A DNA stretch of 64,000 nucleotides. Source: Azospirillum brasilense (lineage in GTDB: Bacteria; Pseudomonadota; Alphaproteobacteria; Azospirillales; Azospirillaceae). The stretch lies in assembly GCF_007827815.1 (NCBI RefSeq), contig NZ_VITH01000003.1, forward strand, positions 372,001 to 436,000, read 5' to 3'. The position numbers and the translations under genes were made by a program. Under the pieces are notes generated by a model. The model was not told the origin of the DNA, ran no database searches, and worked only from the letters and a program-made list of their open reading frames with translations. Below are positions 37,447 through 45,877 of this stretch, one piece after another. The first letter of the stretch is position 1, and every line of letters begins with the position of its first letter.

Positions 37447-39474
37447 ATGACCACCTCCCTTCGTGCTTTCGCCAACTTGCGCACCGCCACCAAGGTCTAC
37501 ACCGGCTTCGGGGTCACGCTGGCCCTGCTGGTCACGTTGGGGGCGGTTTCCTGGAGCGGCCTCCGGTCCAACGATACGGCGCTGCGCAGCTACGCGGCGC
37601 AGTCCGACATCACGGTGACGTTGGGAGAGGCCGATACCGCGCTGTCCGACGCGCTGGGGGCGGCAGCGGAGTTTCTCGTTTCCGGCACGGACGGCGCTGC
37701 CAACCGCTTTCGCGCGACAGCCGGGGACTTCCGCCGGCATCTGGACAAGGCGGCCCCCGGGATCCGCGACGGCGCCGACCGTCAGGCCGTGGAGGAGATC
37801 CGCGGGCTGGAACGGGATTTCCTGACCGGTTTCGACCGTCTGGTCGCCCTGCGCACCGAACGGGACGGCATCGTCGCGGAGGTCGTGAACAGGCTGGGTG
37901 CCGACATCCGCCGGACGCTGAGCGAACTGGTGACCGCCGAACGGCAAACCGGCAATCTGGACCGCACCGTTCAGGCCGCGGGCGTCAGCGAGCAGTTTCT
38001 GCTGGTGCGCGTGCTCGTCGCCCGTTTCGTGACCGAGACGAAGCCCGAGGATCTGGTGCGTATCCGCCAGGATCTGGCGGCGGTGGTCGCCGACGTCGAG
38101 GGCGAGGCCAAGGGCTGGGCCGACTCCCCGGGCGCCGCCAAGCGCACCGAGTTGCTTGCCAAGCTGCCGCGCTACACCGCGGGCATCGAGCGCATCGCCG
38201 CCATCGCCGATGAGATGACCCGCGTCAACGCCGACACGCTGACCCGCGCCGGCGCCCAGATCAACGGGAGGATCGGGTCGATCCGCCAGCATTCCACCGA
38301 GGTCCTGAAGGGGCTGGAAATCAGCGCTGCCGCCGCGGTGACCGCGGCCGAGCGGCAGGGCGCCGCGGTGACCGCCGCCGCCGTGGCGCTGGGCCTGCTG
38401 CTGGCCTGGATGATCTCGCGGGCGATCACCCGTCCGCTCGGCGCCATCACCGGGGCGATGGGCCGGCTGGCCGAGGGCGACCGCACGGTGCAGGTGGACG
38501 AGGGGTGGCGCAAGGACGAGATCGGCGCCCTGGCCCGCGCCCTCCAGGTCTTCAAGTCGAACGCCGAGGAGATGGAGCGCATGCGTAAGGCGCAGGAGGA
38601 GGCCGAGCGCCAGGCCGCCGAGCAGCGCCGCGCCACGATGATCCGCATGGCCGACACCTTCGAGGCGACCGTCCAGGGCATCGTCGAGGCGGTGGCGAGC
38701 GCCGCCGGCGGCATGCACAACGCCGCCAGCACCCTGTCCGGCACCGCCGCGGACGCCAGCGAGCGCTCGCTGCTGGTCGCCTCCGCCTCCGAGGAGGCCT
38801 CGGCCAACGTGCAGACCGTCGCCAGCGCGACGGAGGAACTGTCGGCCTCCATCGCCGAGATCGGCCAGCAGGTGGAAATCTCGACCCGCATCGCCGGGCA
38901 GGCGGTGACCGACGCGGAAGGCGCCGATCGCACCATGAGGGCCCTGGTCACCGCCGCCGAGCAGATCGGGCAGGTGGTGGAAATCATCAGCGGCATCGCC
39001 GCTCAGACCAACCTGCTGGCGCTCAACGCGACCATCGAGGCGGCGCGTGCCGGCGAGGCCGGCAAGGGCTTCGCGGTGGTGGCGGGCGAGGTGAAGGCGC
39101 TGGCCAACCAGACCGCCAAGGCGACCGATGAGATTCAGTCGAAGGTGCAGGAAATCCAGCAGACCACCGGCGGCGCGCAAAAGGCCATCGGCAGCATCGG
39201 CCAGACCATCGGGCGGATGAGCGAGATCGCCACCACCATCGCCGCCGCCATCGAGGAGCAGGCCGCCGCCACTCGCGAGATCGCCAGCAGCGTCTCCCAG
39301 GCCGCACAGGGGACGGAGGAGGTGTCGCGCAACATCGCCGGCGTCAGCACGGCGGTGTCGGAAACCGGCAGTGCCGCCAGCCATGTCCACGGCACGTCGG
39401 AGGAACTGGCCGCCGAGGCGGAGCGTCTGCGCAGCGAGGTGCGCAGCTTCATCGCCACCGTCCGGGCCGCCTGA
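37447..39474 (+). CDS. Methyl-accepting chemotaxis protein
   Basis: A 675-aa chemoreceptor. One membrane helix near residues 18-36, a periplasmic helical ligand domain of about 270 residues, a second helix ([17 protein letters not shown]), HAMP ([18 protein letters not shown]) and a long signalling coiled coil. The hairpin tip sequence [20 protein letters not shown] is conserved, so it should couple to CheA/CheW. The helical bimodular sensor type often binds organic acids or purines; ligand unknown. ATG at 37447 is chosen because the first membrane helix follows; the open frame upstream is not conserved. Confidence 0.88.
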   Translation: MTTSLRAFANLRTATKVYTGFGVTLALLVTLGAVSWSGLRSNDTALRSYAAQSDITVTLGEADTALSDALGAAAEFLVSGTDGAANRFRATAGDFRRHLDKAAPGIRDGADRQAVEEIRGLERDFLTGFDRLVALRTERDGIVAEVVNRLGADIRRTLSELVTAERQTGNLDRTVQAAGVSEQFLLVRVLVARFVTETKPEDLVRIRQDLAAVVADVEGEAKGWADSPGAAKRTELLAKLPRYTAGIERIAAIADEMTRVNADTLTRAGAQINGRIGSIRQHSTEVLKGLEISAAAAVTAAERQGAAVTAAAVALGLLLAWMISRAITRPLGAITGAMGRLAEGDRTVQVDEGWRKDEIGALARALQVFKSNAEEMERMRKAQEEAERQAAEQRRATMIRMADTFEATVQGIVEAVASAAGGMHNAASTLSGTAADASERSLLVASASEEASANVQTVASATEELSASIAEIGQQVEISTRIAGQAVTDAEGADRTMRALVTAAEQIGQVVEIISGIAAQTNLLALNATIEAARAGEAGKGFAVVAGEVKALANQTAKATDEIQSKVQEIQQTTGGAQKAIGSIGQTIGRMSEIATTIAAAIEEQAAATREIASSVSQAAQGTEEVSRNIAGVSTAVSETGSAASHVHGTSEELAAEAERLRSEVRSFIATVRAA

Positions 39475-39590
39475 TCCGGCAAGAGGAGGGATCGCCGCTT
39501 GTTCCGGCTTCCATTCGCCGGATGGGTGGTAGGCTGAATCGGGGCGCCTGAACGTCGGGCGTCTCGGTTGAGCGGCCGGGATGGGCGGCC

Positions 39591-40730
39591 ATGGCGAAAA
39601 GGATTTCTCCAAAGACGGCCTCCGGTCCCGTCCGGCGCTTCGCCGGGTTGGCCGGGGGCTACTGGTCGGGACGGGACCGCTGGTCGGTGCGGCCGCTGGC
39701 GGCGGCCTTGCTGGTCCTGACGGTGGCGCAGGTGTCCGTCCCGGTGATGATGAACCTGTGGAGCCAGCGCCTGTTCGACGCGCTGGAGCAGCGGGCGATG
39801 GACCGCCTGCCGATGATGGCCGCGGCGGCCGGCGGCATCCTGCTGTACAACATCGCCGTCACCGTGGCGCATCTGTGGGTGAAGCGGCGCCTCCAGTTCG
39901 GCTGGCGGGCGTGGCTGACCCGGCGGCTGGTCGGCGACTGGGTGTCGGACGGCCGCGAGCATGCCCTCCCCTCCCGCCCCGGCAATCACGACAACCCGGA
40001 TGGGCGCATCGCCGAGGACGTCCGCGTCGTCACCGAACTGGCCGTCGATTTGGGGCATTCGCTGACCTACTGCCTGCTGCTTCTGGTCAGCTTCGCCGGG
40101 ATCCTGTGGCGGCTGTCCGGCGTCGTGCCCGTCGCCATCGGCGGCGTGAGCGTTCCGGTGCCCGGCCATCTGCTGCTCCTCGCCCTGGCCTTCGCCGCCG
40201 CCGGGACCACCGCCGCCCTCGCCGTCGCCCGGCCGCTGGTCCGCGCGGCGGAGCGGCGGCAGGGACTGGAGGCCGATTTCCGTTTCGGGCTGGCGCGGGT
40301 TCGCGAGAACGCTTCGGTCATCGCCCGGCAGCGCGGCGAGGCCGTGGAGCGCGGCCGCATATCCCTGTTGTTCGATGGGGTGCGCCGCGGCTGGGAGGGG
40401 CAGACCGGCGCGCTGGTCCGCGTGATGGCCTTCGGTGCGTCCTATTCGGTGTTGTCCGCGGTCTTCCCCATCCTGGTGGTGGCGCCACGCTACGCCGCGG
40501 GGGCGATCACGCTGGGGGTGATGATGCAGACCGCTCAGGCCTTCCAGCAGGCCGTCGCGGCGCTGTCCTGGCCCATCGACAATCTGGCGACCGTCGCCCA
40601 GTGGACGGCGTCGATCGAGCGCGTTCTGGGGCTGAAGGAGGCGCTGGACGGAATCACCCCCTTGCCCCCGATCAAGGCGCCCGCTCCCGGATTCCTGTCC
40701 GATGGCGGCAACACCGCGCGGAAGCGGTGA
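39591..40730 (+). CDS. ABC_membrane_2-type transporter domain lacking an ATPase domain
   Basis: A 379-aa membrane protein similar to the transmembrane half of YddA/SbmA/BacA-type transporters. Family signs are the NPDGRIAEDVRVVTELAVDLG segment (residues near 127-147) and about six helices. No Walker A, signature or Walker B sequences follow: after ASIERVLGLKEALDG the protein ends in a short polar tail and stop. YddA-like members carry an ATPase, while SbmA/BacA do not and use the proton gradient. Either this is a naturally ATPase-free form or a truncated exporter. Confidence 0.72.
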   Translation: MAKRISPKTASGPVRRFAGLAGGYWSGRDRWSVRPLAAALLVLTVAQVSVPVMMNLWSQRLFDALEQRAMDRLPMMAAAAGGILLYNIAVTVAHLWVKRRLQFGWRAWLTRRLVGDWVSDGREHALPSRPGNHDNPDGRIAEDVRVVTELAVDLGHSLTYCLLLLVSFAGILWRLSGVVPVAIGGVSVPVPGHLLLLALAFAAAGTTAALAVARPLVRAAERRQGLEADFRFGLARVRENASVIARQRGEAVERGRISLLFDGVRRGWEGQTGALVRVMAFGASYSVLSAVFPILVVAPRYAAGAITLGVMMQTAQAFQQAVAALSWPIDNLATVAQWTASIERVLGLKEALDGITPLPPIKAPAPGFLSDGGNTARKR

Positions 40731-40750
40731 GGCGGTCCGGCACTTTCCGT

Positions 40751-40781
40751 TTGACCTCAACTTAGCTTGAGGTTCTATCCT
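40751..40781 (+). promoter_or_regulatory. MerR/SoxR-type promoter with SoxR box
   Basis: A -35 TTGACC (40751-40756) and -10 TATCCT (40776-40781) are 19 bp apart, longer than the optimum, as in MerR-family promoters. The spacer holds the dyad ACCTCAACTTAGCTTGAGGT (40754-40773), which matches the SoxR box CCTCAAGTTAACTTGAGG at 16 of 18 positions. The downstream gene starts at 40820. No soxR gene is visible in the window. Confidence 0.72.
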
Positions 40782-40819
40782 GCCGCCGCACGCCGAAACC
40801 TTGGGAGGGACCGGGCCGA

Positions 40820-41992
40820 ATGCATCGCGAGATACGGCATCTGCTGCGCCGCTGGAAAATCACTCTGCTGAAGAAACGCGAAAACCGCCGCCGCCTTGCC
40901 CTGTTCAGGCCCATCCTGCCCGGCGCGAACCTGAAGGACCGGTTGATCGCCTGCTGCGGAGCGATGCTCGGCCTCGCCGCGACGGGGCTGCTCTGCCACA
41001 ACCTGCTGACCCACATCACCAGCGCGCCGGCCCTGGTGGCGCCGATGGGGGCGTCGGCGGTCCTGCTGTTCGCGGTGCCGGCCAGCCCGCTCGCCCAGCC
41101 CTGGTCGATCATCGGCGGCAACACCCTGTCGGCGCTGGTCGGGGTGATGGTGGCGGCGCTGATTCCCGACCCGATGCTGGCCGGTGGCGTGGCGGTGGCG
41201 CTGGCGATCGCGACCATGTCGATGACGCGCTGCCTGCACCCGCCGGGCGGCGCCGCCGCGCTGACCGCGGTGATCGGCGGCCCGGCGATCGCAGCCTCGG
41301 GGATGCAGTTCGTGTTCTACCCGGTGGCCGTCAACTCCATCCTGCTGGTGCTGGCCGGCTGGACGTTCCATCGCTTCTCCGGCCATTCCTATCCGCACCG
41401 GGCGCCGCCCAAGCCGGCCAACAGCCACGGCACCGCCGATCCGCCCGCCCGGTCACGCGCCGGCCTGACGGCCGACGACCTGGACGAGGCAATCCGCGAG
41501 CTGGGAGAGGCGCTGGACGTCAACCGCGACGACCTGAGCGCCCTTCTGGAGAAGGCGGAGCTTCACGCCATGGAGCGGATGCATGGCGGGATCACCTGCG
41601 GCGACATTATGTCCCGCGACGTGGTGACGGTGAGCGCGGAGGCCCATCCCGAGGTGGCCCGCGCCCTCCTGGTCGAGCACAGCTTCCGCACCCTGCCGGT
41701 GGTCGATCGGAGCAATGTGGTGGTCGGTCTGGTCGGGCATACGCATCTGGTCGGGAACGCCGCGACGGTGGCCGCCGTGATGGCCCCGCCGGTGACCGCC
41801 GGGCCGGAAACCCCGGCCTTCCGCCTGCTCGGCCCGTTGTCGGACGGCGGCACGCACGAGGTCGCCATCGTGGATGGGACCGGTGGGCTGCTGGGGGTGG
41901 TGACCCAGACGGACCTGCTGCTGGTGATGGCCCGCACGAACCTGCTGCAATCACTGGACAGCGCCCGGAAGCCCGCCGGAGCGGTGGCCTAA
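40820..41992 (+). CDS. HPP-family membrane protein with C-terminal CBS domains
   Basis: A 390-aa protein. The first 40 residues are basic, then four or five membrane helices of the HPP family; the eponymous motif appears as CLHPPGGAAALTAVIGG. After about residue 240 come two CBS repeats (GDIMSRDVVTVSAEAHPE and MAPPVTAGPETPAFRLL), which usually bind adenosyl nucleotides. Some HPP proteins transport nitrite. GGGAGGG lies upstream of the ATG. Its SoxR-type promoter suggests expression in response to redox-cycling compounds or NO. Confidence 0.85.
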   Translation: MHREIRHLLRRWKITLLKKRENRRRLALFRPILPGANLKDRLIACCGAMLGLAATGLLCHNLLTHITSAPALVAPMGASAVLLFAVPASPLAQPWSIIGGNTLSALVGVMVAALIPDPMLAGGVAVALAIATMSMTRCLHPPGGAAALTAVIGGPAIAASGMQFVFYPVAVNSILLVLAGWTFHRFSGHSYPHRAPPKPANSHGTADPPARSRAGLTADDLDEAIRELGEALDVNRDDLSALLEKAELHAMERMHGGITCGDIMSRDVVTVSAEAHPEVARALLVEHSFRTLPVVDRSNVVVGLVGHTHLVGNAATVAAVMAPPVTAGPETPAFRLLGPLSDGGTHEVAIVDGTGGLLGVVTQTDLLLVMARTNLLQSLDSARKPAGAVA

Positions 41993-42021
41993 CGGCGCCG
42001 CCGACGCGCTGGCGAGGTTGG

Positions 42022-42047
42022 CTCCGCGAGAAAATTTTCTCGCGGAG
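42022..42047. other. 26-bp perfect palindrome, candidate parS (downstream copy)
   Basis: A perfect 26-bp palindrome centred between 42034 and 42035, with core GCGAGAAAATTTTCTCGC. It lies 12 bp beyond the parB stop and 30 bp beyond the HPP gene. An identical 18-bp core occurs upstream of parA (44070-44087). Lack of a loop and T-tract argues against a simple terminator, and duplication around parAB argues for a ParB-binding centromere. Confidence 0.65.
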
Positions 42048-42058
42048 TTCGCCTTCCG

Positions 42059-42943
42059 CTACTCCCCTCCCCTGCCCTCTCCGGCGTTCAGGATCGCGTC
42101 GATGTCGTCGCGGATGGCGCGGAGCGTCTCGCGGTCGATGTCGGCCAGCGCCAAGCCCTTCTCGCGGACGCTGGCGACGCTCTGGCGGGCCCCGAACACC
42201 GCCTTGGCCAGCGGCTTCGGCAGGGCGCTGCCGGTGGGAAGGGTGCTGGCGCGGGGCTTCGCCGCCGTGGGCGCCGGAGTTTCCTCGTCGGCGTCTCGCC
42301 GGGTCATCTCCGTGACCAGCGCGTCCCAGCCGCGCAGCTGCTCGCCCTCCCCTTTCAGCCGGGCGATCTCCACCAGCCGGTAGCGCGCCGGGCGGTGCAG
42401 CGGGTACTCGTCGCGGATGCGTTGCGGCAGGCGGCTGATGAGCAGCGCGCGGGAAATGTCCACCCGGTCCTTGCCGACGATCCGCCCGACATCCTCCTGC
42501 CGGTAGCCGTGGCGCTCCATCAGCCGGGCGTAGGCGTCGCCCTCCTCGAAGGGAGACAGGTCGGCGCGGACGACGTTCTCGATCAGCGCCAGCTCGTCCG
42601 ACGCGCCGGTCACGGTGACGGCGTAGATGGTCGGGTGGCCGAGCGAACGAACGGCGCGGAAGCGCCGCTCCCCGAAGACAAGCTGGAAGCGGCCGTCCCC
42701 CAACTGCTGCACGCCGACCGGCTGAGCCAGCCCATGCTGCGCGATGGAGGATTTCAGCGCCTCCATGTCCGCCTCGTCGAAATGGCGGCGCGGCTGGTCG
42801 GGGTTGGTGACGATGCGGCCGACGTCGATCTCCACGACGACCGGGCCGCGGCGGTTGAAGCCCTGCCCGTCCTCGCGGGCCTGCCGCTCGGCCGCGGCGG
42901 TGGCCAGAACCCCGGTGTTCGTCCGGGCCAGTTTACGCGACAT
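42059..42943 (-). CDS. parB: ParB-family partition protein
   Basis: A 294-aa protein with the ParB/RepB N-terminal domain (VEIDVGRIVTNPDQPRRHF), the arginine-rich motif GERRFRA needed for CTP-dependent clamp closure, and a DNA-binding HTH (HGYRQEDVGRIVGKDRVDISR). It should load on the palindromes flanking the operon. Its start overlaps parA by 11 bp. The C terminus beyond about residue 220 is Ala/Pro-rich and ends in a probable dimerisation helix. Confidence 0.9.
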   Translation of the reverse strand: MSRKLARTNTGVLATAAAERQAREDGQGFNRRGPVVVEIDVGRIVTNPDQPRRHFDEADMEALKSSIAQHGLAQPVGVQQLGDGRFQLVFGERRFRAVRSLGHPTIYAVTVTGASDELALIENVVRADLSPFEEGDAYARLMERHGYRQEDVGRIVGKDRVDISRALLISRLPQRIRDEYPLHRPARYRLVEIARLKGEGEQLRGWDALVTEMTRRDADEETPAPTAAKPRASTLPTGSALPKPLAKAVFGARQSVASVREKGLALADIDRETLRAIRDDIDAILNAGEGRGGE

Positions 42944-43967
42944 GGGCCATCACCTCCGGCATACGGGCACGTTCCTGAATCAGCGCGTCGGCGACGGCCT
43001 GATAGACTTCATAGCCCGGCGCGTCCGGCACTGCCTCCAGCGCGGCGCGTCCGGCGGCCACCGACTGGGCGTAGACGGTCGCCCGCGGGATCGGGCCGAA
43101 GACGCGCAGCTTCGCGCCGAACAGGTTGCGGATGTCGTCGAGCGATGCCTGATCCTGGGTCAGCCGCGCGTTGAACATCGTCGGTAGGATGCCGAGGACG
43201 CTGACCCCGGGGTTGGCCCGGCGACGGATCATGTCCAGGTTCTCCAGCAGGAACTCCACGCCGGCGACGCTCAGCATCTCGGTCTGGCAGGGAATGGCGA
43301 CGGTGTTGGCGGCAGTCAGCGCGTTGCGCGCCAGCATGCCGAAATGCGGTGGGGTGTCGACGAAGATGAAATCGTAGCTCTGCCGCGCTCCGCCATCCAG
43401 GCATTCGCGAAGCGCGCAATCCCCCGAGGACTGGCTTTGCAGTTCGGCCTCCGCGTCGCCCAGCCGCATGCCGCTGGGGATCACGTCCAGCCCGCTGTCG
43501 GTGGTGACGATGTAGTCGCCGAGGTCGAACCCCTTCCCCCGCGCCTTCAGCGCCTCCACCGACGCCTTCAGCGCGTAGTAGAGGGTTTTCTCCTCGCGCT
43601 CGCGCTTGATGGAGTTGATGCCGAGATGGATGGTGGCGTTGGCCTGCGGGTCGGCGTCGATCAGCAGCACCTTGAAGTGCCGGGCGAGCAGGGTGGCGGT
43701 GTTGACGGTGAAGGCCGTCTTGCCGACGCCGCCCTTGCGGTTGGCTGCGGCACAGATCAGCGCCGGGCCATGCCGCGTCACCGTGCCGATCTTCTCCTGC
43801 AGCAGCAGGGAAATGACCGGAGCCGGGATCTTCTCACTGCCGTTCTCCCAGCGCGAGATCTTCGCCTTGTCGTATTTCCGGCCGAGCTTTTCGTTCAGCC
43901 AAGCCGCGAAATCCGGCTGGTTCAGCGTCCGGCCTTCTCGGAACGCCTTGATGTCCTCGCCGCGCAT
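42933..43967 (-). CDS. parA: ParA-family partition ATPase with N-terminal HTH
   Basis: A 344-aa ATPase. Residues 1-60 form an XRE-like HTH (DKAKISRWENGSEKIPAPVI), as in type Ia ParA proteins that repress their own operon. Deviant Walker A is NRKGGVGKT at 76-84, with LLIDADPQAN and FVDTPPHFG downstream. It drives segregation of the replicon with ParB. No repC or other replication initiator is present in the window. The upstream 44030-44087 region has two dyads that could be its operator and centromere. Confidence 0.9.
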   Translation of the reverse strand: MRGEDIKAFREGRTLNQPDFAAWLNEKLGRKYDKAKISRWENGSEKIPAPVISLLLQEKIGTVTRHGPALICAAANRKGGVGKTAFTVNTATLLARHFKVLLIDADPQANATIHLGINSIKREREEKTLYYALKASVEALKARGKGFDLGDYIVTTDSGLDVIPSGMRLGDAEAELQSQSSGDCALRECLDGGARQSYDFIFVDTPPHFGMLARNALTAANTVAIPCQTEMLSVAGVEFLLENLDMIRRRANPGVSVLGILPTMFNARLTQDQASLDDIRNLFGAKLRVFGPIPRATVYAQSVAAGRAALEAVPDAPGYEVYQAVADALIQERARMPEVMAHVA

Positions 43968-44029
43968 GGTTCATTCCCCTGCCTTGCCCCGGGGCCACTT
44001 TTGCGCGACACCGGAGTGCGGTCAAGCCG

Positions 44030-44068
44030 GAATGTTGACTCCGGGGCAGGGGAGAGGAGTCAACATTC
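44030..44068. promoter_or_regulatory. Inverted repeat upstream of parA, candidate autoregulatory operator
   Basis: GAATGTTGACTCC (44030-44042) and GGAGTCAACATTC (44056-44068) are perfect 13-bp inverted arms with a 13-bp spacer. It starts 63 bp upstream of parA and abuts the candidate parS at 44070. Type Ia ParA with HTH would be expected to bind such a site. Confidence 0.55.
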
Positions 44069-44069
44069 G

Positions 44070-44087
44070 GCGAGAAAATTTTCTCGC
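44070..44087. other. 18-bp perfect palindrome, candidate parS (upstream copy)
   Basis: GCGAGAAAATTTTCTCGC is a perfect palindrome identical to the central 18 bp of the site at 42022-42047. It lies about 100 bp upstream of parA. No third copy was noticed in the window. Confidence 0.65.
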
Positions 44088-44137
44088 GGGACAAGGCCCG
44101 GCGGGTGGTGCGACCGCGGCACCACCCGCCGCTCCGG

Positions 44138-44911
44138 TCAGCTCGGCTTGTAGGCCGCCTTCGCTTCGGGCATCAGTTTCTGCAGCGCGGCGATGCGGTC
44201 CGCCGTGCCGGGGTGGGTGGACATGAAGGTCGGCTGCTCGGCCCCGGCCTGCTTCATGTTCTGCCACAGCTCGATGGCCGCCTGCGGGTCGTAGCCGGCG
44301 CGGGCCATCATCAGCAGACCGGCGCGGTCGGCCGCCAGCTCCTGGTTCCGGGAATAGGGCAGCAGCAGGCCGTACTGCGCGCCGGTGCCCAGCGCCGCGG
44401 CGATCATCTCGCTGCCGCCGACCCCGCTCGCCCCAGCCACGGCCCCCAGGATGCTGGTGCCGGCATCGGTGGCCATCTGGGTGCTCACCCGTTCGGCGGC
44501 GTGGCCCTCCAGATTGTGGGCGATCTCATGGCCGATGACCGCGGCGAGCTGCGCGTCGGTCTTGGCGTATTGGAACAGCCCCTCATAGACGCCGATCTTC
44601 TGGCCGGGCAGGGCGAAGGCGTTGGCTTCCTTGCCCTGGAACACCCGAACCTCCCAACCGGCGGGGTCGAGCGAGGCGGCGCGCAGCAGGCGGGCCGAAA
44701 TCTGCTCGGCGCGGCGCTGGTAGCTGGCGTTGGCGGTTGCCGGCGTCGACTGGATCAGGCGCTGCCAGTCCTGCTGGCCGAGTTCGACGAGTTGTTCCTG
44801 CGAGACGAGGTTCAGGCCGAGCCCCGTCGAGTTTCCGGCGCATCCGGCCAGCGCCAGGGACCCGGCCAGCGCCGCGGCAAGGCACAGGGGTCGGACGGTC
44901 ATGATCGGCAT
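44138..44911 (-). CDS. M48-family metalloprotease lipoprotein
   Basis: A 257-aa protein with a lipobox LALAGC (mature Cys about 24), so membrane anchored on the periplasmic side. Zinc motif HEIAHN sits in AAVIGHEIAHNLEGHAAERV, and the third ligand is expected in NQELAADRAGLLMMARAGYD. Related to LoiP/YcaL-type quality-control proteases, which trim misfolded outer-membrane components. The start MPIMTV has GGAGG 7 nt upstream; ATG at 44902 would be 3 residues shorter. Divergent from the flavodoxin gene. Confidence 0.88.
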   Translation of the reverse strand: MPIMTVRPLCLAAALAGSLALAGCAGNSTGLGLNLVSQEQLVELGQQDWQRLIQSTPATANASYQRRAEQISARLLRAASLDPAGWEVRVFQGKEANAFALPGQKIGVYEGLFQYAKTDAQLAAVIGHEIAHNLEGHAAERVSTQMATDAGTSILGAVAGASGVGGSEMIAAALGTGAQYGLLLPYSRNQELAADRAGLLMMARAGYDPQAAIELWQNMKQAGAEQPTFMSTHPGTADRIAALQKLMPEAKAAYKPS

Positions 44912-45090
44912 TGCTCTTCCTCCGTTGTGGTTCTGTCCAGCGCATCCTATCCGATGGCGGATGGGCTGTGCCGGGGCAATTCGGTGGTCATGGTTTCGGT
45001 GGCCGTGTTCCGGAAGCCGCAACGTTTGCCAGGGGCGGATGTTGCTTCACGTCACCGCCGGAACGCGGCGGATAAAGTCCGGAGAGCACC

Positions 45091-45699
45091 ATGCCGATCA
45101 AAGCCTTCGCGCTGAACTGCACCCTGAAGCCATCGGGAAAGCCGTCCTCGACCGACGCGATGATCGGCCTGCTCCAGAAGGATCTGGCGGCCCAGGGGGT
45201 CGCGGTGGGCGCGCCGGTCCGTGTCGCCGACCACGACGTGAAGCCCGGCGTCACATCGGACGAGGGACCGGGCGATGCCTGGCCGGATCTGCGCCGCCAG
45301 ATGCTGGAGGCGGACCTCCTCATCCTCGGCACGCCGATCTGGATGGGCCAGCCGTCCAGCGTGTGCAAACGGGTGCTGGAGCGCATGGACGCCTTTCTGG
45401 GCGAGACGGACGACCAGGGCCGCATGGTGTCCTACGGCAAGGTCGCGCTGGTGGCCGTGGTCGGCAACGAGGATGGTGCCCATCATGTCTCGGCGGAGCT
45501 GTTCCAGGCCCTGAACGACGTCGGCTTCACGCTCGCCGCCAACGCCGTCTGCTACTGGGTGGGGGAGGCGATGCAGAAGACCGACTTCCAGGATCTGGAC
45601 CGGGTGCCCGACAAAGTGGTTTCCACCTCGGCGATGGCCGCGCGCAACGCCGCCCACCTCGCGCGCTTCTTGAAGGAGAAACAGTATCCGGGCAACTGA
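45091..45699 (+). CDS. Flavodoxin/NADPH-dependent FMN reductase-family protein
   Basis: A 202-aa cytoplasmic protein with the flavodoxin fold: the phosphate-binding loop is NCTLKPSGKPSSTDAM, and LLILGTPIWMGQPSSVCKRV forms part of the FMN site. GGAGAG precedes the ATG. It resembles NAD(P)H:quinone or azo-reductases of the WrbA/ChrR group. Redox partner not known. Confidence 0.82.
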   Translation: MPIKAFALNCTLKPSGKPSSTDAMIGLLQKDLAAQGVAVGAPVRVADHDVKPGVTSDEGPGDAWPDLRRQMLEADLLILGTPIWMGQPSSVCKRVLERMDAFLGETDDQGRMVSYGKVALVAVVGNEDGAHHVSAELFQALNDVGFTLAANAVCYWVGEAMQKTDFQDLDRVPDKVVSTSAMAARNAAHLARFLKEKQYPGN

Positions 45700-45711
45700 C
45701 GGCCCCCGGCG

Positions 45712-45725
45712 ATTAGACGTCTAAT
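45712..45725. promoter_or_regulatory. Perfect 14-bp palindrome ATTAGACGTCTAAT
   Basis: A perfect 14-bp dyad 12 bp after the flavodoxin gene stop and about 165 bp before the HTH protein gene. AT-rich arms in GC-rich surroundings suggest a protein-binding site, for example for a TetR or MarR-type protein. Confidence 0.45.
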
Positions 45726-45787
45726 AGCGTCGCATCGCCGCCCTTTCCCGCCCGTGCCATTCTGTGGATATCCCGGAAAGAGGCTTC

Positions 45788-45816
45788 TCAACCGCCCGCG
45801 CGATTCCATGTATAGT
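45788..45816 (+). promoter_or_regulatory. Sigma-70-like promoter before the HTH protein gene
   Basis: TATAGT at 45811-45816 is a strong -10, with a weak TCAACC 17 bp upstream. Transcription would begin near 45823, giving a leader of about 55 nt to the GTG start at 45878. Confidence 0.45.
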
Positions 45817-45877
45817 CTGTCTTGTAGGCCGGCGATGCGATGGTGTCGCCGCGGGTGGATGGTGGCAGGAGGAACGG

